From: Struthidea cinerea
Taxonomy: Eukaryota > Chordata > Aves > Passeriformes > Corcoracidae
Direction: 5' to 3'
Assembly (NCBI GenBank): GCA_013397865.1
Contig: VZTI01001048.1
Coordinates: 5,850,705-5,914,704 of the forward strand
DNA: 64,000 nt
Made by a program: the position numbers and the translations under genes. The notes beneath the pieces are model-generated. The model made no database searches and was not told the origin of the DNA. It saw nothing but the letters and a program-made list of their open reading frames with translations. Shown piece after piece: positions 1 through 13,969 of the stretch; position 1 is the stretch's first letter, and each line of letters starts with the position of its first letter.

Positions 1-3000
1 TCACATAACTTTTTAATAAATTGATATTCCAATATTTTATTGAACTGAGAATTAAGTGTATTTGTGATACTCAGGGTGTGTTGGTTTTAATCCTCTTACA
101 AATCTGGTATTCATCCTAGGTATGACTTCAGTTTTACATTTTCAATAGGTGTGATATAATTCTGGTAGGAAGAAAATTAAAGTGGTTTAATGTGGGGGCA
201 TTATTTTGTTAGACAACTTCATATTGTTTATGAATTATCTCTAGAAAATAATTTCTTGCTACATAGAGCTGTTTTTTAAAAATCCTATACTTCGGGGGTC
301 AGACTCCTGAAGTTTGAGAGCCAAGTACTTGTTTTGTAACAATTACTTGCTGAGTATCTGCCTTGTCTGGCTGGTGTGTTCTTGTCTCGTACTCTTTCTT
401 GGCCCATTATTTACTGGAAAGGGAGAGAAGGAGACACCAGAAATGTAGATCTGCAGCTGGCATCTTGAGACTGGTATTTCCAAAACTTGAGGGTGTGGTG
501 GCTCCTTTTACTCCCCATAGCTTTTTATGTCTGTCTTTTAAAAGTGTAATTCTTACTGGTATTGTGTTTGGATTGCTGACTGTAAATACCAAAGCAAAGT
601 CTACCTGAGTGTGGAAAAATGAGCTGTTTTGATAGAAATAGTTCTGGGGAAGACATTCAACAAAGTAGTCTTTCTTAAAGTGGTGTAGTGCAATTGGAGC
701 CAACACTCTGCCTTTAGTAACTATATGGGGGCTTTGTTTTACCAAGAAAAAAACCCAAAGCCTCAAGCTATGTAAAATCCTGAGGGAGGAGGTGTAGGAG
801 GTAATTACATTCATAAAATCTGACACACTGGGGTTTTGTCACCTTTCATTTGCTCTTTTCTAAGAGGAGGAGTGCAACTAAATGTCTTTTTCTTCAGTAT
901 TACTGGTGCTTTTCAGTATCACATTGAGTAGTGAGAATTGCCTAATGAGGTTCTGCTACAGAACTGTTCTCTGGGTGGAGGCCAAGATATTTATTAATAA
1001 AGCTGGACTATCAAATACTGGCTGTTTATTAGTTAGTGATTAACAGAAGGAGCCGTGATAACTTCAAATTAAGCCGCAAGGCACTGATCGGATGCAAACT
1101 GCGTGAGTAAAAGCAGGAAACGTGGAAAGTGGTTTGTAATTCTTAACTCCTAAGGAATGATTTGCATCCTTATTAACGCTGGATGAGAGAGATGGTGTGG
1201 AAATGTGCTTAAGCCACTAATACACATTTGTCTTTATTCCAGTAAATGAGAAATTGCAAACACAAGACCTACTTCTCTGCATCATTAAACTTCTGCTTCC
1301 CAGAGCTGTAGTCTGTCACAGAAACCAGTAGTAAGGACAGATGAGTGAATCTTAAGGACAGAGAATATGTTTGCATGGTAAGTTGTTAAAGTCACGGTGA
1401 CAAAAGGGAAGTTCTGACTTAAGGATATGATCAGGCTGGTGTTGCTTCTGTTGCTGGAATGAGATGTGCTGTGTTAGGAAGGGACAGAGGGAGCTGCCGA
1501 GGCAGTCTCTTTGGTGCTCTGACCTGCTTTCCTACAGGTTTTCTATCTCTTTATGTTCCTGCACATGGAATTGGTTACCATCACAGGACCGAAGTTAATG
1601 TTGGACGTGACAAAATTGTAAGTTAATTTCTACATTTAGACTGGTGCTAATCAGTACTTTTGAAAAACACATTCGTACCTCTCAAACATGCAAGGCTATT
1701 TTTTCCTCCTTCACGGGTGGAGGCTCTCCTGAAACAGTTCTCTTTGCATTCCCCAGGTCTCTTATGTCAGCTCTTTCCCACATATCCTCATGTTACCTTT
1801 CTTCCCCTGATGGCTTCCAGTTTCTCTGAGAAAGCTGTGGTGGAAGCAGGTAGCCTTGAAAGCACCCTAGGGAGAGTGGGTCTTTGCCAGGGGATCTGGC
1901 AAAGCAAGAAACGTGACTTTCTCTTCCCGCTAACCAGAAACAAGCAATTTTTTCCTATATAGACATTTCGGCCTCTTCCAAAAGCCCTGGTACCTATGGT
2001 GTGCCAAGACCTAGATTTCTTGGAACATATTCAGTAACTGATCTGGAAAGTGTCTGCTTTGTACAAAATAGGCATCAACATGATGGATCTCAAGAGCTCT
2101 TTCTTTGTGTGTTAGAGATGATCCATGGATGAAACACTGGCAAATCACTGTAGATTATAATTGTAAATTGTATTTGTTCTTGGTCTATGAAACTAAAATA
2201 AAGCCAGTGAGAGCTGAATGATGAAAGAGTAAAATTCTATGTACTGCAGCTCTGACTTGCTTGGAAACTGCATAGTTTCTGAGAAGCAAGAATAAATATG
2301 GTAAGGCTTCAGGAAGTTGCTTATGTGGATCTTTTTTTGTGACTCTAGTTTCAGTGTAAGATTTTAGGCTCTGCCTTTGACTGTCATTGTGGTTCAGGCT
2401 CACTTCATTTGTTTCACTGCTTTTTTTGTTGCCTGCAATCTCACACAGAAAAATAGTCTTTCAGAAAAAGTGAATTAGGCTGCAGTTTTTTAATGAACAA
2501 AAGAAGATCAAGTGAAATACCACTGCTCCTCTGTACCTGTTGACTTGCCTGACTGGATAAACTTTTTTTTGTGAACCGAATAGTTCGGGATTGTACTGGG
2601 AACTGCCTCTTTGTAAACCGCCATTTAACAAGTGGCTTTCTACCACTTCTTTTCCTTTTTTTTTCCGAAAATCTGTGCTTCCATTGTTTATAGCTTTGTG
2701 TAATAGCGTGTCTGGCCATCAAGTGGGCTCACAGTTCAAATTTTGGCTTGAGATTTCTCTGCATTTCCTCTGCTCTGCTCCTAGATGGCAGCCGTATTCT
2801 AAACAGCTCACTGTTGTTCAGGCATTCTCACCATGGAGACCAGGAAGAGGGTCGTGTTTAATTTTCAGTGAAAGCAGCCTGAAATATTATTTTTCTTTAG
2901 AACATCAACTCCTACCTAACATGGGAAATTAAAATCCTGCTAATGAGTGTTACTGGCTGTCTGTTCTGAAACATTGCTTCATCACTTGTGTGGGACATCA

Positions 3001-3373
3001 GTTCTTGAGGTGTGAGGATTGGTGGAGTTGGATAATTTGTCAAGACCAGAGAATTCTGAACTTTAAATTGGCAATCAAATAGAAAATAGTTTAAGGAAAC
3101 TCTTCACCTCCCCTGGAAGTCCCATATATGTAAGTTTCCTTTGGTCAAATTTTACAAACATTTCTTAATTTTCCAGTTATTTTTGTTCTGATACTGTTAC
3201 GGTTGATTAAAAAAAGCTGAAATTGGGACGAGGTATTGGGGAATACTTAGCAGATTATCACTGCCCTGTGGTTGGACAGGATTTCTTGAGAGAGAGACTG
3301 AAAATGAGATACTGGCTTTGAATATCAGTTCCCAAACTTTAGGTTTGTTTTATATAGTGCTTTTTGATTTTCC

Positions 3374-3388
3374 TTTTTTTTTTTTGGT

Positions 3389-3426
<38 letters not shown>
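3374..3426. repeat. Long poly-T tract (T12-GGTG-T37)
   Basis: A run of 12 T is followed by GGTG and then 37 uninterrupted T. It is the longest homopolymer in the window. It could be the tail of an old minus-strand retroposon, but the flanking DNA to the right shows no recognisable retrocopy, so it is called a simple repeat. Confidence 0.95.
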
Positions 3427-3431
<5 letters not shown>

Positions 3432-6017
3432 TCTAGGTTTTGGGGTGTTTTAGAGTGAAACAGTGATGATGTAGGCTGTTAGCAGCACTGTGTCTGTTCC
3501 TTGCATCTTGGACTGTACTACCAAGGTTGTTTAGTATGTTACTGCCTAACAGGATGTGGTGCTTTACTTCTGAGAACCTTTAAGGTATTGCCAACCTGTG
3601 ATTAAACAATGTAGCCAGAAAGCTGTGTTAAACCATGGTTTAGTTTGGGCCTGTTTCAGTTGCTGTTTTTGGGAAGGATCCCTGTGTGTGCATGAACACG
3701 TGCAGGTGTGTTGGAAGCTCGGGGTGCATCTGTGCAAGTGCTTTTGTTTGGATGGGGAGTGTGTGTTCCAAGCAAATCCCATGGTACTCTGTACTTCCAC
3801 TGCTTAGATTTGCATCATGGAGTAGTCTTGGGGAGCAGGATGGAAGTGACTTTTACAGGAAAATTGACCTGGAAGGTTCTTAGCTGTCAGTGGGTGTTTG
3901 GTCTGCAGGACCAGGACTACTTGTAGCAGGTGTTGGGCTCTCAGTACCAACTGTTTCACTCCACATATCTCCTCTTGTGCCTCACTTCTTGCTTATTATG
4001 GAAATACAGCAGAGCCAGTGTTAACAGCCAACCTTTCAGGTGAGTCTAAAAGGAATTTGTCCTTCAAAGTATTGACAGTGCTGTCAGGTTTTTTTTTTTG
4101 TAGTAGGCTTCTTACTAATTTCACTGTGGATTCTGGCAAATAACATCTGGCAAATCTAACTGCAGCATTCCAAGGCATTGCTTTCCCCAGTTATTTGCCT
4201 ATCCTTTCTGGAGGTTGCCACTTTGGTTGCTGTGGTGGTAGGACAGTTCTGTATAATAATGCAAAAATTTTATTTCCTCTTTTTTTAGGTTATCACTTTT
4301 AAAACAAACTATTAGTTACAGAATTTTAAGTCTGGTCGCCCCAAAGTTATAAATGATTAAGCAGGTTTTTTGATTGAGATGAAGATGATAAAATTTTCTG
4401 TATTATGGCAGATCAGACACTGCATGATTTCTACAGATATTGTGAGTTCATAATGAGCTGAAAATATCAGTGGATCAATGTACTAAAGTGTTTGGTTTAT
4501 TCTTTTTCCTGCACTTACTTTAAAAGGGTTTCTGGCAGCTGCCAGCTGTTGGTTGGGATGTGCCATCTAAGAGGCAAGGAATTGATTAGGCAGGAGGCAA
4601 TGAAAATGGATAAATATCTGTATTTCCTTTTTTCTGCAGAAAAAAACTTAAACCTGCTTTCACCAAAGTTGTGTAAAATTTCAAGCCCAGAACCTGGTTC
4701 ACATGAATCATTTGATGTCATCATTCTGCATTTCCCCAGGAAAAGGTCAGGTACCTCCTCTTCATCTTCCCCTCGCTCCCCCCCATAAGCTGCTTTTTTT
4801 GGTACTTCTTAACTTTTTATGTCAAACCTGAGCTCTGTCTTAGTTTACTGCCTTTGATCTCCTACTATGTGTTATTTCTCTCAATGAAAACTTACTAATT
4901 TTGTTGATAAGACTTAAGAATTAAATACTATTTTTAATCCAGGACAGTGCTGAGGACCACAAAATGCTGTTAAGAACAGTGAGTGTTCCACATACCCAAA
5001 GTACAAATATTAATAGACTGGCAGTTTACCAAGTTTCAGTGGTTTCTGTTTTGTCTTGGAACAAACAACTTATGAATATTTAATGGAAAATATCATGCTA
5101 ATAAAGAGAAATCTTCAGACTGAGGTCAGAGTTGCTTTATTTGGAGAAGTTTTGGAGCAAAACGTGTTGTGTGTGTGTGGCCATGTGAGCAGGTGTAGTG
5201 ATGAGAGGTTGGGGTGGTGGAGTTGGAGTCTGCTGTGAACGTGCTCTGGGTCCCAGGTCCTGGTTCTCAGCAACACCAAAGATGTGTTTCAGGGTCAGTG
5301 AACTTGCTGGAGCAAGAGGTGACCCAGGAGTTCTGGTTTTCAGTAAAATGAATAAATGATTTTACTGGCGCAGTCGTGTACTTGAAAATAGTGTTTATTG
5401 GTGACTTCTTCAGCAAATAAAAAATTCTGATGTGTTAAAGGACATTTTTAAGGAATGGTATACAGTTTATTAACAGCAGAGTTCAGGAATCTTTAGATCT
5501 AGACTTGTCATAACCTGCATAAAAGTGCACTAGGTATTAAATCTATCTGTGAAACCGCACACAGTGTCCTGGAGGTGGTACAGGTTTTGTTGTACAGACA
5601 GTCAGAGGAAAGGCACGAGTGTGAGAAGCTCTGAAAAACAGCAGCTGTTTATTTTGCATGAGCCTTTCAGCTGGGGACTGTTAAAACTGAAATGTTGGTG
5701 TGTAACCTCAGGTGAGTGAAATTGGAATAAGGCTCAATTTTGTGTAAGTTCACCGGGGAACTGGACTGAGGCTTAGGGTATAAGTGCCTTTTACTGTAGC
5801 TTTCTGAAACTGTGGAGGATAAAGATTGCTTCCTGTCATCTTGGAAAACTAACAAAGCTCTCTGTTCTTTAGGACAGAGCAATTCCAAAGAAGGAGAAAT
5901 GGTGCAGTAAGTTAGGAAATGCTTAAGAAAGAGATATAAGGAGTCTTGGCCAAGTATCGATTCAGAGCCTGGTCCTGGGGTAGTTTTACCTCTGATTATG
6001 CTGACAAATGTGCAATT

Positions 6018-6034
6018 AAAAAAAAAAAAAAAAA
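6018..6034. repeat. Poly-A tract (A17)
   Basis: Seventeen consecutive A in non-coding DNA. No adjacent retroposon body was recognised. Confidence 0.9.
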
Positions 6035-9000
6035 GTTTTTAATTTAGATTCTTAAGTAGAATTCCCTACCAAAATGTGTGGACAAATCTATCTTAAGATT
6101 AGAAGATGAGCATTAGAATTTACTCTTTTTTTTCCAGTGGCAGGTCTTGACATCCAGTGAAAGGTTTTCAAAAAGGCACTTTTAAAACAAACTTTTTATT
6201 TAGCTGAATGATCACAATTATTATTTCTAACACTTACACAGAGGAATGTTTTGAAAATAATACGACAAAGCAGTGTATAATGGGCTGAGTGGAAATTGAG
6301 CAAGAAGCCTAATTTAGATAAATACTAATAGCTGCATTCTGAAATACGGCCTAAGTGTTCTGATAGGGAAAGGTGTCCCTCAGCATTAGGATTACTCATG
6401 AATCTGGTCATCTCGAGATCTATTTTTCTTTCATTGTTGCTCACACCCATTTTAAGAAGATTGGGAGTCTCATCCAAAGTACTTAGCTTACATTTCTTGA
6501 CGCTGACCGAATTCCAAACTTGGCAGCTGTGGTGCTGTTGCTTACAACAGTGGCAGGGCTGGCTCTGACACACAGTTACTTAGCAACAGGGAAGCTCACG
6601 TTTGCTTACAGCTCATGCGTGTGCATCTAAATGTAGTTCTGGAAAAAAATAAAAGGTTGAAGGAGTTTGGAAGGGGAAACAGATACTTGAACAATTTGTA
6701 CTGTTCAGTGGTTGAGACTGATGGCAATAGTACGTAGGAAAATGAGTCTCCAAATATTTTGTCTTTTAAAATCTTTATTAGACTGTTAATGTGTTACAAG
6801 AATTTGAAATCCAAATGAACAGAACCCTATTCCTACCAACTACAGAAAGATCAAAAATAAAAATACAGCAAATGGTTAAGAGCAGGGGACATGTTCTATT
6901 TTGAATGCCTGTGTTACAAATGGATTCCTTAAAATCAAGAAGATTCATTATTTGAACACTGGGAGTCTGAGAAAGTAATAAAATTTTTGTGAGACTAACA
7001 AATGGGTTGCGGTTATGTTAGATTTATTAGTTCTGATTGTAGACTGCTGCTTGTCAGTTTACCAGTGCTTTTTTTGCTGATCAAGCTGTGATATCTTAAT
7101 GGGTTTTTGACAGCTTGCACTCTGTGACTGCAGTAATACTCAACAGCACAGTGACTTAAACGGCCACTGTCAGACTGTTACTGTATTGTGATTACTGTAA
7201 TCTCAGTTTCTGGGGTTTCAGGCATGCAGTTTTCCTTATTAGCCAGCATTGGAGCTGCAGTGGGGTTTCCTTATATAGCAAAGGCAGGAAGGTGATTGCA
7301 GCTCGCTCCAGACATGAGCAGGAGGCAGGGACCAGAGAGAGCAAGCCAGGAATGGAGAGGGTGGGAAAAAGACAAGCTGGACTTGGCTAGAGAATGGAGA
7401 AAAGTCTAATGATGAGCGTTAACAATGCGTGTGTTCAGGCTGCTCGGGAGAGTGACGTGGAAACCTGCAGGATATCACTGAAGGAAGCAGTGCATTGTGT
7501 CAGCCTTTGAGAGCTGCGAGGAGCAGCAGGGCAGTTTGGAGAACAAGGAGAGTGGAGGGGTGCTGCATCTGTAGAGGAGTAAGGATACTGCTACTTCAGC
7601 TGTTCCCAGAGTTGAGCAGTTCCTTTATACCTAGAAATTAAGTGGTTTGAAAAAGGAGTTCTCCAGAGGCTGTGTTCTTTTGTTCCTGTATTGAGTCTTC
7701 CCCATCTGTATCGTTAGTTGTGAGTTTACTGGGCTTTTCTGTGGGGAACAGATTCAGACATGATGAGGAAGGTGAACAAGACCCCTCCACCACTGGGAGT
7801 GGGATTGAGAATGTTAATCTGTGTTTTTCAGAACTGAGTCAAAATGGGTAACATCTTGTGAAGAAGGTTTTTGAGGGCTAGAATGAACCTAGTTGGGGGA
7901 CACTGATTTAAAGATGGGGGAAAAAGTCATCAATCCAGGCTTCCAAAGTTAAAATACAGCTAAAATATTTACCTTTGAATTTCAAATTCAATCTAGAGGA
8001 TTCCATAATTCTGATTTCAACACGTATATTCATATGCTGCATGTGTGCCTTATGGGGCTTGCTCACTTAAATGAAGTCTCCTCTAGTTAACGAACCATTA
8101 AATGAGAGGCTGTAATTACCAACTCTGCGACTGCCTCAGAGTGGGCAAGAGGATATGTGTTAATTCTTTATAAAAACAACAGGATAGGGCATCTGCAGAG
8201 TAGGAGCTCGATAAAAATCTATCATCTCATGCAAGTGACAGCCTACTCATGCCATGCTGGGAAATGTTCCTCGTCTGCTTCTCTCCCCTGCTGAAGGCTT
8301 TTCAGAAGGCAAGTGAAAGAATGATGTCAAATACTTTTGGTTCCAGTTACCTGCCCATGTTTTAAACTAGTAGGCTGTTGAACATTAAGTCTGCACTACA
8401 GCAACTTTTTGTAAAGGTAAAATGAGAAAAGTTTGTCCTTCCTTTTGCTTTTGCTGTTCATTCCTTCACTAGTGGAGACTAGAAGGGTATAGGTGCTGTC
8501 AGGTGGACCTGTGTAACAAGGCTCGGTGTTTCACAGAAGGAAGAGAATGCTACCCAAAAATTGGCCCCCATTCTTACAGAGAAGCCTTCAATCTGTTCTC
8601 CTTTGGACCTTTTTTCTGACCATCAAATCCAGGTTTGCTGTGTAATGTGGTAGCTCTCAATGCAAAATCATCAAAATCACCCACCCATATTTGCCAGGAG
8701 ACAAAGTACATGTTGAGTCACTTTGTCTCTTAATTTGGTTTCTTTATGGTGGTTGTAGCTATTTTCAAGTCTTCCCTCGGTAAGTTGCCTTTTGTGAGTT
8801 TATTCAGCTGCAGACATTATAAACACTCACTTTGGCAGCTGGAACAAAAGCAGAATAATGAAAGAATAAAAATTTGCTGGCAATTGTATTTGTGCTTTGC
8901 AGGCAGGATTCGTTGTAGTGCAAATCTTTGTGGGCTAATGAAGTTAAAGCAGGGCTTTAGATAGTATTCTTTTAAACAAAAGCAGCCTGCCCAAAGCTGT

Positions 9001-12000
9001 CTCTGCTAGTGTTTTCCTTCTGAAACAATGAGAGCGAATGCTGCAGGTTTAAAAATGGAAAATAATTTATGAGGCTTCTAGCCTTGGGCATGAGTCCTTG
9101 TGTAACTGGAATTTAAAATATAAAATGAATATTAATGAGGTGGGGAGGCTTGCAGACCTGTCCTTTAATACTAATCCATTGTGAGTGGAGTGGCTCTAGA
9201 AATGAGCTGATACTGGCACACAGACAACCAGGAATTGACTGCTCTTAGAAAATGCCTCATCAGTCAAAGTCTTCACAGGCTCCTGAATATTTGTCCTGAT
9301 CAGACACAGAAGGGCACCTGAACATTTCTTGTATCAATACTCTGCCTGCTGGTTCTGTGTGCATTTCCCTGTGGACACTCCTGTATGCTGGCTTTCAGCT
9401 CTAGCTTGTTGCATGGATGGCAGCGTAATGAAAGGGTAAGTTATCAGAGCAGTTTGGAAGTGCCTTTGGAAGAGAACTGGGAACCTTCAGTTAGATGTTT
9501 AGGGCGTAGTCACGGTGACTTAGACTGGGTGACAGCAGTATTAGTAGCTCCCTGTCCCTGATTATTAATGAAAAAAGGTTCTAAAATACTTAAGTGATTT
9601 CATAACCCTTAAGTGTGTGTAAAAGAAATGTGCCGAGGGATTAAAGCTTCCCCTCATTTTCAGGAAGAAAGATACTTTGTATTAACCATTTGATCTAAGT
9701 GATGTTGTTTAGATTATAAATTTCCTGGAAATGGGATGTTTGTGGACCAGTGCACCTCCTACTAATTCACAGAGACTGATGCTGGGAGATGAGAGAGGTC
9801 ACCTCAAAAATGCTGAGCCGCTTCACTTTACTCTGTAGTTAGTGCAGGAGTTATCTGTCAGCAGCTGGCTGGGGAATCCAGTTCTAATAACCTCTTTACC
9901 TCTTCCCTTGTCTTGGTCTGTGCTCCAAATGCACTGATGGGCTGCTAACTTCTCTGGTTTGAAAGAGGAGTTTTGGAGTGTAAGAACAGGAGATTTGAAG
10001 AATTCCTCTAAAAGCCAAAGTACTGACCTTGATCTTGATTTCATTTGTTCGATGTTACGTGCATGATTTTTGGTGGAGTTCTGCCTTTATTATATAAGTA
10101 AATGGTGTCTTGTGACACCTACAAAGCCTATACTCAGTGATCACTTTCCTTGCCTCTAGCTCACAGTATTTTAGGGCAAGGCACCAAGCTCTGTATTTCC
10201 CTATGTGTAAAATCCATTCGACTTTACCCAGGTACTAGAAAGAACTGTAGCTCTGTGTCCATTGTCACAGCAATACATTTAACTTTGTGAAAAATGGACT
10301 GCTTCCTTGTGGATTAAAAGTTCTATAGTTGCTACTAATTTGTTGCCTTTAATACTCACAGAATCACACAGTCCAGAACTGACATTGTGAGACTGGAATT
10401 TAAACTGGGGGAGAGAGAAGCTCCAAATTAATTATTTTTCAGAACCTAAATGGAAAAAAAAGCAGTCAGTGAAACTCATCATAATAATTATATTCTTAAT
10501 ATTAATTAATGAAAATACTGCAGGAAGGTGTTGTTTTACACTGTGGTTCTGTATTTAGATCTGCTAATGGAAGGTTGCAGGCTAAGCATTGCTCGTTCCA
10601 GAGTTCTTGCCAAAGTTTCTAAAGGATTCTCTTTGTCATGCAAGCTTTCCCCCATGGCACAGTGCTTGCATGCTGTACATGCCTCTGCTGCCACATTAAG
10701 TAATAATGTCTCTTTACTAAATCTACAGTAACTGCATGGTTATTTGTGCTATTGGAATAAGTCACAAATGTATAAAAATACTTCTTTCCCTCCTTTGGGT
10801 CTAGGGTCATTGTTAAGCCCTGCATGTCTTGAAAAGCTCTCTAATAGTTGTTCTTTTCTTAGGTACTGGAATGGGGGTCTTTAATTCCCACAGTTATGTG
10901 TTAGTAAAAAAGCTGAAGGCCATTGATGCCCATGTGGATGGTCTCCTGTTCCACTGAGAGTGGCTGGGTGGTGTTCCCAGTGCCAGGAATGCTGCTTCAG
11001 GTGCTGCCACAAGGCTGGCAGCATTTGTGCCCTTTCCATGTGGAATGTCTCGGCAGCAGGGGCAGGGCTTTCAGCTCAGAGGGCACCAGTATTCCTGTGC
11101 CACTGCATACACCAAGCTCATGTGTCTTAAAAATTTTAAACTAGAATTTATAGTTTAGTTTTGCCCTTTAAAAGGGCAGAATGGTAATAATAGATATTAA
11201 AACTGTGAAAATATTCTATGAGCTAGGAAAGGTTTAACTCTGTTTTACAGGTGGGAAAGCCAAGGCACAAAAAAGGAGTTAGGAATTATGCAGAGGTCTG
11301 ACAGCTGAGACTGGTCTCACATTTCTAGAGGTTTAAGTCCAGCATCTGGGGCAGCCTCGGTTTGCCTGTATCCCTTAAGCAGGATCTTACACTATCAACA
11401 TCTTGGTAGAACTATCTCACCTTTGTGAGCTGTGCTCAAGTCATCCTGTACCCCAGGCAACCCCTGTTCACTTGTTTGTTGAATAGCCTGAAAAACATTC
11501 CCTGCCGGGCAGTAAAAAACACTTGCAGCAGAGCAAGCAGGGCCATCTCCTCCGTGGCTTTTGCCCTGCAAGAGTTCCTCACCTGTTTCTAGTTTTGTCT
11601 GTACTTAAGTTGGTTTCATTTTGTTTTTTAACAGCATATTTGTTATTTTGCTGTACAAACCCAGCTGGAAACACAACACTTGTTTTTGCTGTGAGAGGGG
11701 CAGCCAGCTCTGTACCCACACCTTTGGACCTGACATCTCTTAGATCATAATGATTAAGGTACAGTATCTTGTCTCCATTGCTCGCCTGATTGTTTCATGG
11801 GAGAGTGCACGTGCACCCATCCTGTGCTAGAGTGCACTTCTGTTGTGATTGAAGCAGTGAAGACGTGGCCCATGGCAGGCCCTGGTCCAGCTGCCTGAGG
11901 TGCTTGTCCACCTGCTCAAAGGCAGGGCCATAGTGAGAGGCTGTCATTTTGTGTACCCATGCCTCATGGATTCAGCTTAATGTTAGATCACTTGCAGCTT

Positions 12001-13969
12001 GTAATCAGAGATAATTCTATTACAGCTTGTTGGCTGAGTGGGAAAGGAAGGCACAGATTAAAACTGAAAGCAGATTTGCTTCTACTTCTCTAGAACTAAT
12101 TTCCTTCTTAGGTCATCCAGCATCTTGGTATCTGTTCTCTTTGTATATTTGTCCTCCATGGACACAAACTTACAGGTCAGAACGCTATTAAAAGAAAATG
12201 TATTTTACATAGGGCCAAATAAAAAGGAATTCATTAGCTGAGGACCAAATGCACAAGGAACATAATTTGGGTGCATTGTGGCTGTATTTTTAACTGTGTA
12301 GGTAGAAAAAAATTAAAAGAACCTAGATCTAGGGGTTCACAAATATGGCTACGTGGACTTCATGGCAATGTACACTTGTGCAAGTAGGTAAGGTGTTTTA
12401 CAGACTGAAGTGAATGGCTCTGTGTGCATAGCGTCAGACATAGAAACAGTGCTTAAGGCATAAATAGGTATGTGAATTCTGATGGAGGATGAACCCTCCT
12501 GAATGGTCCTTTTGTGTCCATCCACTGTTCCCTCTATTCCTGTGCTAAAGAAATTGGAAATGCAAGAAATTCCCACATGTGTAATATTCATGTCGTGTTG
12601 AAATAAATATCTTGCAGCAGTTATCAGTGTCACTGCAAAATAGAATAGCACTTGGATAAATGACAGTCTTGTCATTGCTTGGCTGAAGCCAAGGTGCTGT
12701 CCTTAAGTTACAGCTAAAGCAAAGTAAAATTGGATGAAAATCAGTGAAGGAACAAAGAAACGCAAAGAAGGGACTGTTCAGTGACTCCAGAGGTCTGGTT
12801 GTCATCTTGTATTGTTTCCGTGCCCTGGAGTATCTGTTATCAGTGATTCAGGAAGTGAACTGCTGGGATATGGATAGAACTTAGTACTGCTGATAAGGCA
12901 GTGAAATGATTGAAATGCCTGGTGTAGTGTCAGATAAGACGAAATGCCTGGTTTATCACGCTAGCAGAATTCTAGCAAGATCCAGGGAGGCTCTGCAGCT
13001 TTATTCAGTAAAAGACTGCAGGCTACCAGGGTGACCACGAGACAAGCCAAACAGAATGGGGACTTTATATCAAGAATCTGCCCTGCACAGATCCCTACGT
13101 TTGAGCATGGGAGGATTTTGTGTTTCTGATTACATAAAGAGATTTACGGTAAGGGACTCCTTAGTGCTTTATTGTGAGCCTGGTTTGAAAGTGAAAACTT
13201 TCTGGATGGCACAGATTTGGTTTCTGTGCCTTTTATAACACGCTGTGTGTGTCTGACGTTCTTGGCCAGGTTGTGCAGCCTGTTGGCTTGCAATACACCT
13301 GCCAGCGCCAAGGAGGTGTTTCTGAAATGATGACTGCAGGCTTTCCCTTGGTAAATAAATTTACTTTTCATGAGAGCCTTGGCAAATTAAAACTTTTATT
13401 CTGACAGGAATATTTGTTGTATAGGATGGCAGACTGACATTCAAATGATGTGGAGGTTGGTTGTTACAGCTTTTTGCTTTGGTTGTCATATGTCTGTGAG
13501 TTTTAAGACAATGACTCTGTCGGGCAGGCTGGCACTGAGGTGATTTAATGAGCAGCCAAATTCTGCATGAGCCCATTTGATCTGTGGTAAAAGCAGTGCA
13601 ATCACCTTGAGCGGTGGCATTCAATGCTTGAAAGGGTGCTCTGTGGTAGTCCTGGAAAGCTGTGAGATCAGAACCCCACTGTGCAAAGGTCTGAGGGAAC
13701 AAAGCAAAAGAGAGCTGTGTCCAAAGCTTTCAGCTGATGGGCAGAGCACAGACCCCGTAAGCACAGAGAGACGTGCAGACGCCACTGGTGGAAGAGAGAA
13801 TGGGAATCTGCTTTTCTACCTTTGTAAGCTACTCATTAAAACCCACTGTGTTTTCATGCTACCTGTGAAGTTCGGTTTCAGTTGCTACCATGGTAGGAAA
13901 TCTAGGAAAAGTATTTGTTTTTAGCAGCTTGTTTGCATTTACCTACTTTTTGAGCTGCTGAAAAGACCA

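Noticed and set aside
1391..1401. GTCACGGTGAC palindrome repeated at 9509-9519
   Set aside because: Two copies of an 11-mer in 25 kb are expected by chance.
4638..4786. Exon-like frame after TTTTTTCTGCAG (NLNLLSPKLCKISSPEPGSH, ending SPRSPP stop)
   Set aside because: Good acceptor but no CpG or family signal, no partner exon identified, and low-complexity Ser/Pro end; most likely chance.
10365..10400. CACAGAATCACA resembling a CR1 tail
   Set aside because: No CR1 body follows; the match is too short.
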